Below are positions 49,046 through 60,521 of a stretch of 64,000 nt of DNA, in pieces. The translations under genes and the position numbers were made by a program. The notes below the pieces were generated by a model, which worked only from the letters and a program-made list of their open reading frames with translations, was not told where the DNA came from and ran no database searches. How positions within the stretch are numbered: the stretch's first letter is position 1; each line of letters opens with the position of its first letter. The stretch is from Cristatella mucedo (Eukaryota > Bryozoa > Phylactolaemata > Cristatellidae), in contig WPIO01000067.1 in NCBI GenBank assembly GCA_009760855.2, forward strand, positions 2,103,531 to 2,167,530, in the 5' to 3' direction.

Positions 49046-49397
49046 CGAGTGCAGGCACTAGGGCTACTAGCCCTCGAGCACCTATTAGTACCCTACTAGC
49101 GTATGAGCACATGCAATCGGGCTACCGGCCCTCGCGCGCCAGTTTAGCGTTTCCACAGCGATCTGTGCCAAGTAGATCGAGAAGCCATCGGAGGAAGCTG
49201 GCTCCGCTGGCCGCTGTTGCGTACGGCTTTCTGGGCCCTTTGCGGCTAATCTCGCGGGCTTGAGTCCACCGCCACATGCCGAGGGCTATGGATTGAGTTC
49301 TCATCGGCTGACACTCACACTTTATATCGGGCAGCGTAGTATTACGGTTGTTTTCATTGGGCCGCCTTTTTTTAAAACTCCCGGTGAGGATTTTAAG
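49046..49397. other. Right edge of CpG-rich region
   Basis: The G+C drops towards 49380. No convincing frame was found. Confidence 0.3.
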
Positions 49398-49771
49398 GTC
49401 TTCAAAAGTCGCCGTGTTGCGGATTCAAAGATTCTGTAGATTATATTAAAATATGCAACGCGAGAGCGAAATATTTGGGTGTGCGGCTGGGATTCCTATT
49501 TCTCTACAACCTCCTATTCGGTCGCCAACTTCCGTTTAGACCCGAGATGGAAGAGCGCGGAGCCGGCTTAATTCGGCCTGCCGTCCTCCAAGCTGCGATG
49601 CTGGCTTTCTGTACCATGTCTCTCCGCCACTACTGCCAAGCTACGGAAACGGTCAAATGGGACCGAGTAGCTGTTGCTGCTGCAGCAGATTTATTCCAAA
49701 ATGGTGGAGGCGTGGTGGAAGACGCACTTCATGCTTTGGGTCTGGCTCAATGCGAGACTATGGACAAGTGA
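49398..49771 (+). CDS. Candidate forward exon, unknown protein
   Basis: About 124 codons are open from just after a TAA to TGA at 49769. The product contains AKYLGVRLGFLFLYNLLFG, RPAVLQAAMLAFCTMSLRHY and NGGGVVEDALHALGLAQ, giving an alternation of hydrophobic and charged segments unlike the low-complexity frames nearby. A Met in the middle (PEMEERGAG) could be a start. No family or splice evidence was found. It lies between the CpG-rich region and the next duplicated block. Confidence 0.27.
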
Positions 49772-50063
49772 AGCCCGTAGGCTTCCATACCCCGGAAGAT
49801 GAACCACGTCGACTATATGTCGAAATTGGGGCTTGCAACGCGCCGCAAGACATTCCGGAGAAAGATTTTGTTGCACAGGATTAAAGAGGATACACTGTCA
49901 TTGTAAGAAGTTGAAGTCGCGCGCACCCGAATTTCAGAATAGGCTGATAGCGACTTGACTAATTTTCGAGCGATTCGCGCTAGGAAAGATTGCGACCGAT
50001 TACCGTATTCAACATCCCGATTGTACGGCGGCGGAAAAGCTCAAACGGCAATAATCACCGCTC
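49772..50063. other. No gene seen
   Basis: Spacer up to the left edge of the module A fragment. No repeat recognised. Confidence 0.3.
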
Positions 50064-50475
50064 GAAGGCGGCTAGAAAAGACTCGCGCGACTCGGATCAC
50101 CATAGCAAGCACCGGACCCTTGGGTAGATCCGGGACCCAGGTGCTGGACGGTTGTAAAAATCAATAGAGGAGCTCTTTAATCGTTTGAGGGGAGATGCGA
50201 ATGTTTGGCGTCAGTGCAAGAGCTCACTTACTAGTTGCTTATGCAAACGGAACGAGGGATGTAATTAGAAACGCAAGTCAAAGAGGAATTGGCTGGACTA
50301 TCATCGGTCGATGGCAACCGTCGATATAGCAAGAATCGTGGATATATGACAGATCATTGATGTAGGAATAATAATCGATGTAGCAAGGATCAACGAGGCA
50401 GGAATGATAACAGACATACGTAGAGTCATCGATCAATGGCTTGACGATATGCTTGCACGGAGTTGATCGGTAGGG
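50064..50475. repeat. Module A fragment
   Basis: Matches 2242-2655 and 60960-61370 (CTAGAAAAGACTCGC to GTTGATCGGT), including the 20-bp minisatellite. The left and right boundaries are abrupt. Confidence 0.85.
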
Positions 50476-50489
50476 AGCGGGGCTCATCA

Positions 50490-50590
50490 TCAACGAGTAT
50501 AACAGAGATTAAGATGACATGCGTAGGGCCAGTATGCGAACACGGCTTTTGGCATCATATACAGTGCCACAACGCATAGCTAACAAATAC
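50490..50590 (-). repeat. LINE-1-family 3'UTR remnant
   Basis: Paralog of 3505-3612, recognised from GACATGCGTAGGGCCAGTATG. The sequence jumps here from the equivalent of about 2655 straight to 3515. Confidence 0.55.
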
Positions 50591-50600
50591 ATAAAAATAT

Positions 50601-50745
50601 ATGGTTTAATCTAGCGGTTAAGGTGCTCGCCCCGACCAAGGTCTGACTGAGGTCCTGGGCTCGAGCCCCGAGGCATATGTGAAGCGCCTGAATAGAGATT
50701 AAGTTCTCTTCGGGCGCTATATATATATATGAATTATATATGTTT
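50601..50745 (+). repeat. tRNA-derived SINE, family A, young insertion
   Basis: A full-length-looking copy: TCTAGCGGTTAAGGTGCTCG, CTGGGCTCGAGCCCCG, GGCATATGTGAAGCGCCTGA, AGTTCTCTTCGGGCGC, and a TA-rich tail. The paralogous site in copy 1 (about 3620-3645) lacks it. Confidence 0.85.
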
Positions 50746-50765
50746 ATTTTATATTTATAAAATGT

Positions 50766-50893
50766 ATTTGTATGTTGCCACAAAAGAACGTGTTCGGGTG
50801 CTTGACATATGCCCCGGGGCTCGAGCCTGCGAACTCAGCCAGACGTTGATCGGGGTGAGCACTTTAACCGCTTGGCCACACTAGCTCGCCAAG
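50766..50893 (-). repeat. tRNA-derived SINE, family A
   Basis: Paralog of the insertion at 3643-3769. It lies tail to tail with 50601-50745, so the two form a large inverted repeat. Confidence 0.85.
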
Positions 50894-51139
50894 TACGTAA
50901 AGAAAACATCGCATGGAACCGTTCGCTGACCTGTTTCTAATACTTTGACCTATTTCTCTGGAGCTTCGAGTTGCTCACGCACTACGCTGGTCGTTCCTAG
51001 GTTCCAGCGTCTATCGCTGAGCAGCATGAATGGTAATGGATACCGTGAGCCGCTAAAGGTGGCCGCAGTTTTGACCGTGGGCAGTCAAATCTCAGAGACC
51101 GCTCACGCTCTCCTGCCAGGGTTGGCCGCCGCACGCCAC

Positions 51140-51680
51140 CACCAGGGCTGGCGCCACGGCCGGTGCTGATTAACGGATACAGAGCAAAGCTCTAGCGCCG
51201 ACTTTCACGGGTCGCCATGGGTTGGCTGTCTTCCGTACCTAGCTGAGCCGACGCACTGTTCCAGCCTCCTTGTGCTTTGACATCGTATGTGAACGATAAA
51301 TTAGCCGTACAATTCGTCTGCTTGTAGACCGTAGACGACCGAAGCGTTTGTTCTGCAGGTCCTAGGTTGTGGAACTTGTTTCCGTAATTCTTTAGCAACG
51401 ACAACCACTGTTCTGCAGCCGGCTGTGGCACATCAATTTCTGCATTACTGAGCTGGAACTTCCATGCTGCAGCCTACCTTAACTGCTCTCATGACTCAGC
51501 TGTGCTTTCCAATTTCTCTTTATTGCCTGCGGTTAAAGTCTGCCGGCTGCCGAAAGCCGCCCAGGCTGTGTGTGTGTGAGTGCGTTATAAAAAAACTCTC
51601 TTGCGTCACACCCACATTGTCGTTGTGGCTTTTTGGAGTTTCAGACGGAGATACGTTGCATTACATTTCAGAAAGGACAG
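51140..51680 (+). repeat. LINE-2-family 3' end, decayed
   Basis: Paralog of 5300-5830. It keeps more of the tail (GAGATACGTTGCATTACATTT). The two copies share the same truncation, so the insertion predates the module duplication. Confidence 0.75.
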
Positions 51681-51959
51681 CAGTGTGTGTGTGACTGGCA
51701 GTTACTGATTGTCAGAGAATTCAGCATTCACTCTGACCAATCTAGCAACAGCCATGTTCGCTCATTCGTCGACTACGTGGATACCTTCGGTTTATCTTAA
51801 GGTGTACATCATAAACTCGTATTGCCCGCCATATTCAGTATCTCTTTATCACTGAGGATGTCTGCCTTACTGACCTCTAGACGTGCCAGATTACCATATG
51901 AGATTATCATTGCTCAGTCTCGCATAGCGCTTCTGTTCGTATGTGAGCCCGACGTAACC

Positions 51960-52500
51960 TCATGTTTGCCCTGAGGTGCAAGTTGAAAGAACGGACCAGG
52001 ACCTACTTGGGAAATTTGCATGTGAAACTGGTCTTCTCAATCAGCAGCCAGACTTGGCCGGCAGCCTCGAATACCTCACATGCATAATTCAGATGCATTC
52101 AAAACGAAAGCTTAGCAGGTTCTTGACAAGCATGCTCTCCTGCACGCATTATATTTATGCAAAGAGTGGCGTGCCTATTTTTATACTTACAAGTAATTTG
52201 AAAAGACGAGCTGTGTCAAGTGCAGGCTTGAAGTCAATCTAAAAGTGACTAGGTCGCGTTGACGATTCAGCCACTTTTCAAGACTTTCTCTGAGTCTACA
52301 CAAGGAAGCTTGGAAAAGCTGTGGCTTTATTTTGGTTTACAATAGACGTACTACTTGTCAGGCCCAAAACTGAATTACATAATTTTGACGGCAAACACTG
52401 TGAGACAATCACTATCCACTTGAGAACGGCCCTGCGGATATGTTCACCAATTGGCCAACGTCTGGTCTACGGAGATATGTAGACATGCTAAAGTAATTAG
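51960..52500 (+). mobile_element. Ty1/copia-like RT-RNase H fragment
   Basis: A forward frame at 51976-52242 contains LAGSLEYLTCI and then KLSRFLTSMLSCTHYIYAK. This corresponds to the LVGSLLYL...RPDI...LSRF....H...AK region at the end of copia reverse transcriptase. About 200 bp later another frame reads LENGPADMFTNWPTSGLRRY and then VDMLK, the NPADMFTK block that ends copia polyproteins. The RNase H between them is frame-broken. The segment is absent from module B copy 1. No LTRs were identified. Confidence 0.6.
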
Positions 52501-53305
52501 CCTTGCCTGTCTAGCAAGTATATCCTTAACGACTAACGCAATATCATTTAGCATTCTATGATTCGGAGTTGAACTTCAGTCCGCAGATCAAAATGTCGTA
52601 TTGCGAAGGAGTCGACTGGTGTCTAAAGGTCTCTAAACTCTCGTGTACTAAAGGTCGGCTTGGAGTGGCTAATATCCGAAGAGCAGGAAGTCGTCACGAT
52701 TTTGAAGGGCTTTAATCGCACCAGGGGATTGTGAATGGCAATGTGCCGCTCAGAGGTAGGCACACGCTCACTAGTTCAGCCGGCGTCATCGGCGACAAGA
52801 GCCTGCCAGGCGGACTCATGATTTAGTCGCTCGATTGCACGAATCAACGGGGGGGGGGAAGCGCTGACTGCTTCTGCCGCCGCCGTCCACGGCTGCTGAA
52901 CCCAGGCTCAGCACCGTATCTCTAGAGACGGTCACCTGCTTTAGCCTGTTCTTGCCTAATCGACCGAAAGCGTTTTTCGTTCGCTGGCAGACCTGCCGGA
53001 TGTGATGACATTCGGTAGTGTATGAAGACAGGGCCGGGCCGGAAGCTGTGCTATCCTCTGCCCTGGCAATGTGCCCAGCAAGCAGCGTCTGGCCAGTCGA
53101 TTAACGAAGCCGGCTGCCGTTGAGGAAACTGTCCCTTTCCGGTATCTCCGTTAGTTAAACGTTCACAGGAAAGTGATTTTTCCTACGGCCTATTGGTCTG
53201 CTGATTGAATGATAGCCAGGGTTGTGTCGCCGGGCCCAACTAGTTATGAGAAATTTACCAAAAAACGAGACTAGGCTCAGTTTCAGCTGGTTAGGTCGTT
53301 GTGGC
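52501..53305. other. Rest of copy-2-specific insert and module B spacer
   Basis: 52500-52810 has no match in copy 1 and may be the LTR or flank of the copia-like element. From about 52820 it matches 5890-6365. It includes a G9 run near 52850. Confidence 0.4.
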
Positions 53306-53752
53306 TCTACCCTCCCCTTCTCGTTGTCTCGCTTCCCTCTCACTCACTCTGTATCCCTTCCCTCTCTCTTTTTCGCACTTACCCCTCTCTCTTTCTCTCT
53401 TTTTACGCTCTCTCTCTCTATCCCTTTCTCTCTCTTTATCACTTTCCTTTCTCTCTCTTTATTCTTCGTCCCTCTCTCTCTATCTCGCTCTCTATTCCTT
53501 CCCTCTCTCTCTCTTTGTATTGATTCACTCTCTCTGCCTCCTTCTCACCTTTACCCTCTCTCTCTTTCCCTCTCTATCTTTATCTCTACCCTTTCCCTTT
53601 CTTTCTCTCTGTATCCGTGCCATCTCTCACTCTCTATCTCGTTCTCTACTCCTCTCTCTCTCTCGCTCTATCCTTTTCCTCTATCTCTCTCTCTCTCTCC
53701 CTCTTTATCTCATTCTCTCCCTCCCTCCCTCTGGTCTCTCTCTCTCTGATCG
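53306..53752 (+). repeat. CT-rich satellite array, copy 2
   Basis: Paralog of 6366-6968 but shorter and without its internal TA tract. It shares the right-hand flank TCGCTCACCCGTCTTAGTGC. Confidence 0.95.
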
Positions 53753-54540
53753 CTCACCCGTCTTAGTGCTTATTTGCAGTGTGCTCACGTTGAGTGTTGC
53801 TGCTGTACTCATCCTTCGATGCTACGTGCATCCTGCGAGTTTGGCTGGCGGGTGTAGCTTCGTGCTGTGAACATCCTGGAGCCTCACATCAACCTCGGAC
53901 AGCAGTTAGCAATATTGACCCCTATTGGTGATCACGTTACACTCATCTCCGAAATTTCTACGTGCTGCGTTCCACTCAGCCCCAAAAAAGCTATGTGCGG
54001 CCGCAGCTATGTAGTCGCCACTCAAAACTCTGCTGCAGTCGAAGTATAAGGCTGAGGAAACGACCACAACTGTCGCCGCTGGCCGCGAGACTGCAATTAC
54101 GTTCAACGAGATTTTATTTTGACCACGCACTTAAAGGGAAAGCGTTGGCTGCCGGCGCTTGTGCACCGTAAGATTGGCAGTACTAAGCAGCTTGGGCCAA
54201 ATAATTGTGAATAGATATATTTGTGTAACCTAACAAATCGTGAAGATATACAAGCTCATAGCGAAGTACCAGCTCGAGCTGCGATCAGAGCTCGTCTTTG
54301 GCAGCGAGTGTTTTACAGAACTTTTTACATATCTCGTTTATGCAATACACCGTTTGCCTGGGCGTCTGTAGCAGTTTCTCCTTGGCCGCACATCTTCCAG
54401 CAGTACATTTGGACTTTAATGCACACGATGCATTGTCAGCTTTTTGCATGTATCACTATGCTGGCGTGCTACTCGAGCAACCAGCTACGTAGGATCGAGC
54501 GATCGTTTGGTAAATCACTGCTTCGTTAAAAGTCCTGAAA

Positions 54541-55941
54541 ACAAATAATAATAATAGTAATAATATTGCACTTGATAAAGCGCCCTCAGAGAACTTAATC
54601 TCTTTCTAGGCGCTTTACATTTGCTGCAAAGTGATACGCAATAGAATAGTAAGTAAAATCATGCTTGAAAAACAAACAAAATGAATAATATGGTTAGGGG
54701 TTACATGCACTGGGTCAGCATGCAAATGTGGTTAGTGGCAGCATGAACAGTGTCAGCACGCATAAGCATATCGAGGACGAATCACAAGGACCCACTAAAT
54801 GCTGTCCTAAATAGGTATGTTTTTAAGTTTCTTTTAAATGTGGTCAGGTCAGGGGATGTTCTGATGCAGGTCGGGAGGGAGTTCCAGGCTGTGGGAGCAT
54901 ACGAGCTAAATGCACGGTCTCCAAAGGATTTAAGGTTTGTACGAGGTATTTCTAGACTGTTGGATTCCGAAAAGCGAGTGGTACGATGTTTTGCCTGATG
55001 GGGTAGTGTATCTGAAAGATAGGCTGGAGCCATAGAATGAAGAGACCTAAAAGTGAGCGACAAAACCTTGAAGTCAATCCGTTGCTTGACTGGTAACCAG
55101 TGCAGGTCGGCGAGAAGTGGAGTAATGTGGCAACTGCGACGCTCACGACAGACAAGCCTAGCTGCAGAGTTTTGCACCAGCTGCAATCGCCTGATCGCAC
55201 ATGCTGGTAGGCCAGTAAGCAGTGAGTTGCAGAAGTCGAGACGAGATGTCACGAATGCATGGACCAACTTTGACGTGGTATCCTTATCTAAACAAGCCCT
55301 AATTTTAGCAATGTTATGAAGCTGAAAATAGGCTGATTTGACTGTGGAGCTGATGTGGTCGTCTAACGAGAGGTCGCTTTGGAATATGACACCTAGATTT
55401 CGAGCTGATGCAACTGGAGATATGCTGGCAGAGCCAATTTTGAAAGTCAGCCTTTCCAATTTCTGAATAACACTAGGTTTGCCCATAACTAGTAAGTTAG
55501 TTTTATCATCGTTTAGTTTTAGAAAATTTGCTGCCATCCATGATCGGATGTCATCAATGCATGCAGCAAGTGAGTTGAGAGAATTTGAGGTGCTCGAAGG
55601 CTGGGAGGGATCAAAGCAAAGGTACAACTGAGTGTCATCCGCATAGAAGTGAAAGCCTAGATTGTGCTTGGCAATCACATCAGCGAGAGGGAGAGTATAA
55701 TCGGTGAAAAGGACCGGACCTAGCACAGAGCCCTGAGGTACTCCATACTTTAGAGGTACTTCAGATGAGGTACTTCAGAAGAGGTACTTCAGATCTTTGT
55801 CCATTCACGTCAACACTCTGGAGTCTCCCACTGAGATAGGACCTGAACCACTGCAGAGCAGTGCCAGTGATGCCCAGGCGAGATGAGAGGCGCTCTAGAA
55901 GTACTTTGTGATCGATGGTATCAAAAGCTTAATACAAATAA
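54541..55941 (-). mobile_element. LINE-1-family (CR1/L2-like) insertion with empty site
   Basis: The best-preserved LINE here. On the reverse strand it holds GSVLGPVLF, the RT catalytic box in [10 protein letters not shown], a 314-codon frame through the C-terminal [14 protein letters not shown] to FRTAFSGSL (55726-54782), a 3'UTR and an (ATT)n tail. The 5' truncation falls just after motif A (AFD). It is flanked by ACAAATAA at 54541-54548 and 55934-55941. Module B copy 1 has only ACACATAA at this spot (about 7736-7743), so insertion followed the duplication. A 14-bp unit (CTGAAGTACCTCTT) is tandemly repeated at 55753-55794 and disrupts the RT frame. Earlier RT motifs, endonuclease and ORF1 are missing, so it cannot be autonomous. 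Confidence 0.92.
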
Positions 55942-56325
55942 AGCTGGCTTAGCGACAATTTGAGTGACTCAAAAATGCGGCAGGTTTACTGCTCTGCACG
56001 GTAAAGGCTATGGCAGAGGCCACTGGGCTTGCCTGTGGGTTGTACGTATCCCGGAAATGTCGCTTTTGTTGGCTTCTTTGACGTCCTAGTGAGTCAGAAC
56101 CACTGCCGTTGTCCTGGAACACGAGAAGCTCAGCTGAAATAATTGCTCGACATAGAAACTTCTCATACCGGCGAGGTAATGGCTCAACCCGATTAACATA
56201 TGCTTGCGGTTAAAATGTCACTAGTCAATTCTTTTTTTTTTGCTTTCAAAGCGTGCAGTGCCTAAACAAGGATCCTTTCTATAACAATGGTGCTTTTACG
56301 AATAAATTGTGACAATTATTAATAC

Positions 56326-57865
56326 CTTTTTGGTTGTAGCATCAGAATTAGCTGTGGATGACGGCGAATTCAAGGCTGGTCTGGCTGCAGGAGGAGCATC
56401 GGAAAGGAGATGAAGCAACGTCATTCCATGCTCCTGAATCCCTAGGTTACATACGGCATGCTCGATTGAATATCATCGACAACTAGAGTCGTCGATTGAA
56501 AGCTTGCCCCGATAAGACTGAAGCAAGCCAAGCTGTCAAGTACGCACAGTCGGCTTGCCGTCGCATGCATTTAGGCGAAGCTGATGACGAGACAGGAAAG
56601 AGAGACCGTGTGTCTTAAACCGCACGTGGGTTGCAGATGGGTAAATGAATGGTCAGGTAGTTGCTTCTTGCTTTTGATGATTGCACAGATTTTAGACAGC
56701 AACGAGAAAGGAAAGGAACAAAGGAAGCATTCTGCTGAGCGGCGAGCTGCAATGTGTTTCGGTGTCGTAATCACACACAGACGCAAGCTTCAGGGTGTCC
56801 GATTGAGCGGTAGTAATCCTTACCTGAAGAGCCCCGTGCGACTAGCGGCATCGGACCAGTGAAGCCGGCTGCACCAGCAGCACCAGAGTCAATGCCCGAT
56901 GCGCCTGACGACTCGAGAACGGAATTCCCTTGATTTAGAGCTTCCGGTGATGGCAGTGTCCGAGCGTGCTCTAGGAGTGCCGATACTTGTTCATCGGCAG
57001 CCACGGGCTTCTGACTAGGCAGCAATATTTGCAGGCCGTCCGACACGGTTGAAAGTTCAGGGTCAAACATCGTTTGTTCCCAAAACTGCTGCTGCTCTGC
57101 GATCAAGTTATCCCGCTCCGTCAGAAGTTCGTCGAGCTTTCGCTTGAGATCGTCCTGCTCCAACAACAGCTGGTCGTGTTCGTCTTGAGGATGCAGGCTG
57201 AGAGCGTGAGAGACCTCGTTGAGGGCTGACTGGATCCGTATGTACTGGGCAGTAAGCACCTCGCAAATCATGGGAAACCTGGTTATCGTAGCACTTCCTG
57301 AAGGAGTGCAAGCGGTCCGCGTTTTCTACATATTTTGTCGTCGCTTCGGCTAGCTCGGGCAATTCTCTCAGACTATGGCTCACTGACGCCATCAACTGCT
57401 CAGCCTTCTGTGTGATCTCCAGCTGCTCTACTTGCTTCTGTAATTGTATTGCCGGGTGCGATCGCGGACGCTGCAGCACAAGAGGCTAGTGCTCGTACGC
57501 GCACGTCTGCCAGAGCTGCTGCTGTTCGAACTGCTAGCAATCGCTCACCCGACGTTCCTGCAGGTCCTGTGTAGAAAGAAACCGCTCAGGCTGCTGCTGC
57601 CCGATCTCCACCTGCCCGATTTGATGTTTCTCGCTATGCTGCTCTCCAATACGCTGCTCTCCGATTGGATGCTCCTCAATGGGCAGCTCGTCGATTGGAC
57701 GTTCCCACAGTTGCTGCAGCCCGATTGAACGTTTGCCGATCTGCTGCTCCCCGGCCTGCCGTTGCTCGGTCTGCCCCAGCGAGTGTGAAGGCTGCTGCTC
57801 ATGTTGCGGCCCTACAGTCGCGGCACGATTTCGAAACTGAGAGTACTGAGCCTGCCGCCGTTCCT
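56326..57865 (-). pseudogene. Coiled-coil/Gln-rich gene fragment, copy 2
   Basis: Same three-exon structure as at 9884-11341. Exon 1 is 57865-57549 (317 nt, 25 codons longer than copy 1, all in frame). The extra residues are more QIGE/HPIGE-like pentads. Intron 1 is 78 nt. Exon 2 (57470-56824, 647 nt) keeps codons for QKQVEQLEITQ, where copy 1 has a stop. It carries one extra base near 57270 that shifts the frame between NQVS and ICEVLTAQY. Its donor TTCAG|GTAAGG is intact. Exon 3 (56441-56326, 116 nt) has an intact AAAAAG|GTATTA donor. Without correction the product would be truncated in the coiled coil. About 120 bp beyond exon 3 the module is broken by the junction with module B, so further exons are missing. 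Confidence 0.65.
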
Positions 57866-58209
57866 CTAAAAAAGACCAAACATATCGCACTTTCTAGCAG
57901 CACTTCAAAGTAGCAGAATTCCATTCAAGTACTAGGTTAGTGAATAAGTACCGCAGCAGCACGACAAGCAGGCTGTCGGTCTAAACACGGTAGTTCGTGC
58001 AAAGCTATCTGGCTGAAACGCGAATATTACACGAGGGAAATGCCTATGAGACAAGAAAACACTCGATATTTCCCATGCATTGACCTGGTAACTTCAATTT
58101 TCATTCTGAATCATCGGGTAAAGCAAATGGCTATGGCATCGGTCTAAATCACAATGAACATGCAAGACCTCAAGCTCAGTGTCACGGCTGCTGTACTGAA
58201 GCATTAAAG
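57866..58209. other. Module C spacer
   Basis: Shared by the three C copies (11342-11636, 63445-63799). Probably intron upstream of the Gln-rich exon. No earlier exon was identified. Confidence 0.45.
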
Positions 58210-58395
58210 TGTATTGGCATAGTACCCTGAGGCAGCGACAGCCTAAGAGTTCATGTACATGCGCTTTAAGATCAAGGTCGAGGGTTTAAATGATACAGAG
58301 GGTGGCCTTTACTGCCCCACTGCAAGCCGTAGTGATAGCCGTCAAGGTTCTTCTGTCTTTATGCAAATGAGGCTGGTAGATCAGAGCATATGTTT
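58210..58395 (+). repeat. tRNA-derived SINE, family B
   Basis: Paralog of 11637-11806 with GTAGTGATAGCCGTCAAGG and GCAAATGAGGCTGGTAGATC. Confidence 0.72.
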
Positions 58396-58722
58396 TAAGA
58401 GGACTGAATCTCCATCTATTTTGTTTACATTTCACAGCATGCGACGCCGGAAAGTGACTTACATTAGCCGTAACACAACAAGACAACTATGTAAAAGCCC
58501 ATAAGTGATCATCTTGGTTGCACATCAACTGCTGGTTCGGTAACCTTAAATGATTCAATTCAAGCACCACTGGCAGCCAGAAGACTGGTTGACAAAATGC
58601 ATCGCGACACAACACACAAACACACATATATATATATATATATATGCATGTGCGCGATTTGCAAAATAGAAACACGACTCGAGACTCTTTGGCCCGTGAA
58701 AGATACGCACGTTCAGAAAAGT
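58396..58722. other. Module C to A junction spacer
   Basis: Shared with 11807-12360. Contains a short (TA)n at 58626-58646. No gene seen. Confidence 0.45.
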
Positions 58723-59317
58723 CAAAAGGCAGGGCCTTCATGGTGCCGGAGGCGGATTCGAATCCTGCATAGTGCTTGGAAATATGCACTAATCCATCGC
58801 TGAAACGGGAAGGGCTAAATGCCACCTGGGCCCTTCGGGTAGCGTGCAAACGAGGATGCTCAATCAGATGACCTCTACCTTCTCTCCGAACTGACGCCGG
58901 TGCCGCTTTTATTTGCCAAACAGCGAAAAGTTACGGCATCCTCGTATAGTCAGTCATTCAAACCAACTCTGCTTGTACCATGCAAGTGAACACACACGCA
59001 CATGCACAAACTCCTACCCTGCAAACACAAGCACTACCGTACACACCCGAGCACTCAGACGAACTCGCACACTCAGACACACTTGAACGATCTCAACTGC
59101 ACTCGGACGCACACAGATCAACTCGGACGCACTCACCCACTCGGACGCACTCACCTACTCAGACGAACTCGAGCGCACTGATGCGTGCACACACGCACAC
59201 TAATGTGAACGACCACGTCATAGTACATTTTTTCACTTACTTGAAGCCTGACTGAAAAACAGTGTGAAAACCGGATGCACTTTAAAACAGCTGTGCGATA
59301 TTCACACTGCCCGGAGC

Positions 59318-59968
59318 TCATTCAGTACCTACTGATTTAAGGTAAATTTCCCAGCCACAAGAGACGCTAGGCAAAGTTTCAACACTCAATGCAACACTGC
59401 GACTATTAATGTGGCCGGCCAAGCATCCGCTCCGGCCTAAGTACCGCCGCCGCGCACGTCGCTGTAATGCGACACCCATCGTTATATCGCTCCAATGGCC
59501 GGTGGCGGTTTCGAGCCGAGCTCGGCGCCCACCATGCCGTCCCCTGTTGACTTGAGGCCGTCGAGGCTCGATAGCTCTTGCGTTTTTCTGCCAGGGTCGC
59601 CGGCATCTAGGGGCCATGACAGCAAGACTTTCAAAAATGCAGGCTGACTTCGAAAGCTGTGCAATAGCGCCACGACCTGTAAAGTGGCCACCCACTGCCG
59701 CCGGGATGGCTCCGCCATCCACATCGTCCGTCGGGGAAAACAGCATCGCCGGGTGGCGCCCACGCTCGAAGATCTCACCTGTAGCATTTTTTTTAAGCCG
59801 GCTCTCGAAAACTTTTTTCTGTTCTCGCATCTTTGTTCCGAACCAAATCAATTCAATAGATCCGTCGGTGTGACAGTGAGAGGCAAGAATGCGAAGGCGC
59901 GACGGGAACCGAATGGCGGCAGGAACCGAATGGCGGTTAAACGCAGCACGTGCTCGGTCGTGCTTCAC
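59318..59968 (-). pseudogene. Uncharacterised open frame in module A, copy 3
   Basis: Counterpart of 620-1246 with the same internal frame difference from the 14.3 kb copy. The near identity to copy 1 adds no independent coding evidence. Confidence 0.2.
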
Positions 59969-60521
59969 TCGTGCACCAAATTGCTCTCTTGAGCACTGGA
60001 TAACTACTTTAAATTTTTATTTTTATTTCTCTGCTGCAACTTAGATGCTCAATCGTCGGCAGCTTACGGTGTTACAGAAAAAAACTGTGAACCGGAATTG
60101 ACGTCGGTCTCAGCATACCGACGCAGCCGGATGAAAGATATCCCACTTCCGGTATTTCTTCAAAAAATTTGTTCGAAGCGTGAGAACGACGTCGCTTAGA
60201 CTTTTTTGAGTGCGCATTTTAATGTCCTCTATCTTCGACAGCATTACCATGCGTCGAATTTTTGTTAGCTGAACTGAACAATACTCGAGGGCATGCTCAC
60301 TGCCGTCGTTCAGCGTGCGAGCTTGAAATGCTAGCGAGCATCAGTGATGCTAGCTGTTGTCGGCACGTGGAAGCACAGACGATTACCGCGACGAGCTTGC
60401 GGAAGCTACAGAAGTCTCTCGTAGTACGATTCACTTCCACTCGGTGGATCTTTGAATTTCGTTCAATGACGTTGCGCCTGGCTGGAGCCCACTTACGGCA
60501 ATCGCCTTCTAGGCAATGTGA

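Larger units (their letters stand above)
50890..56207. repeat. Duplicated module B, copy 2
   Basis: Matches 3770-3900 and then 5190-8010. Compared with copy 1 it lacks 3905-5185 and has gained the copia-like segment (about 51690-52810) and the LINE at 54541-55935. It ends at ATATGCTTGC and joins module C without a spacer. Confidence 0.85.
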
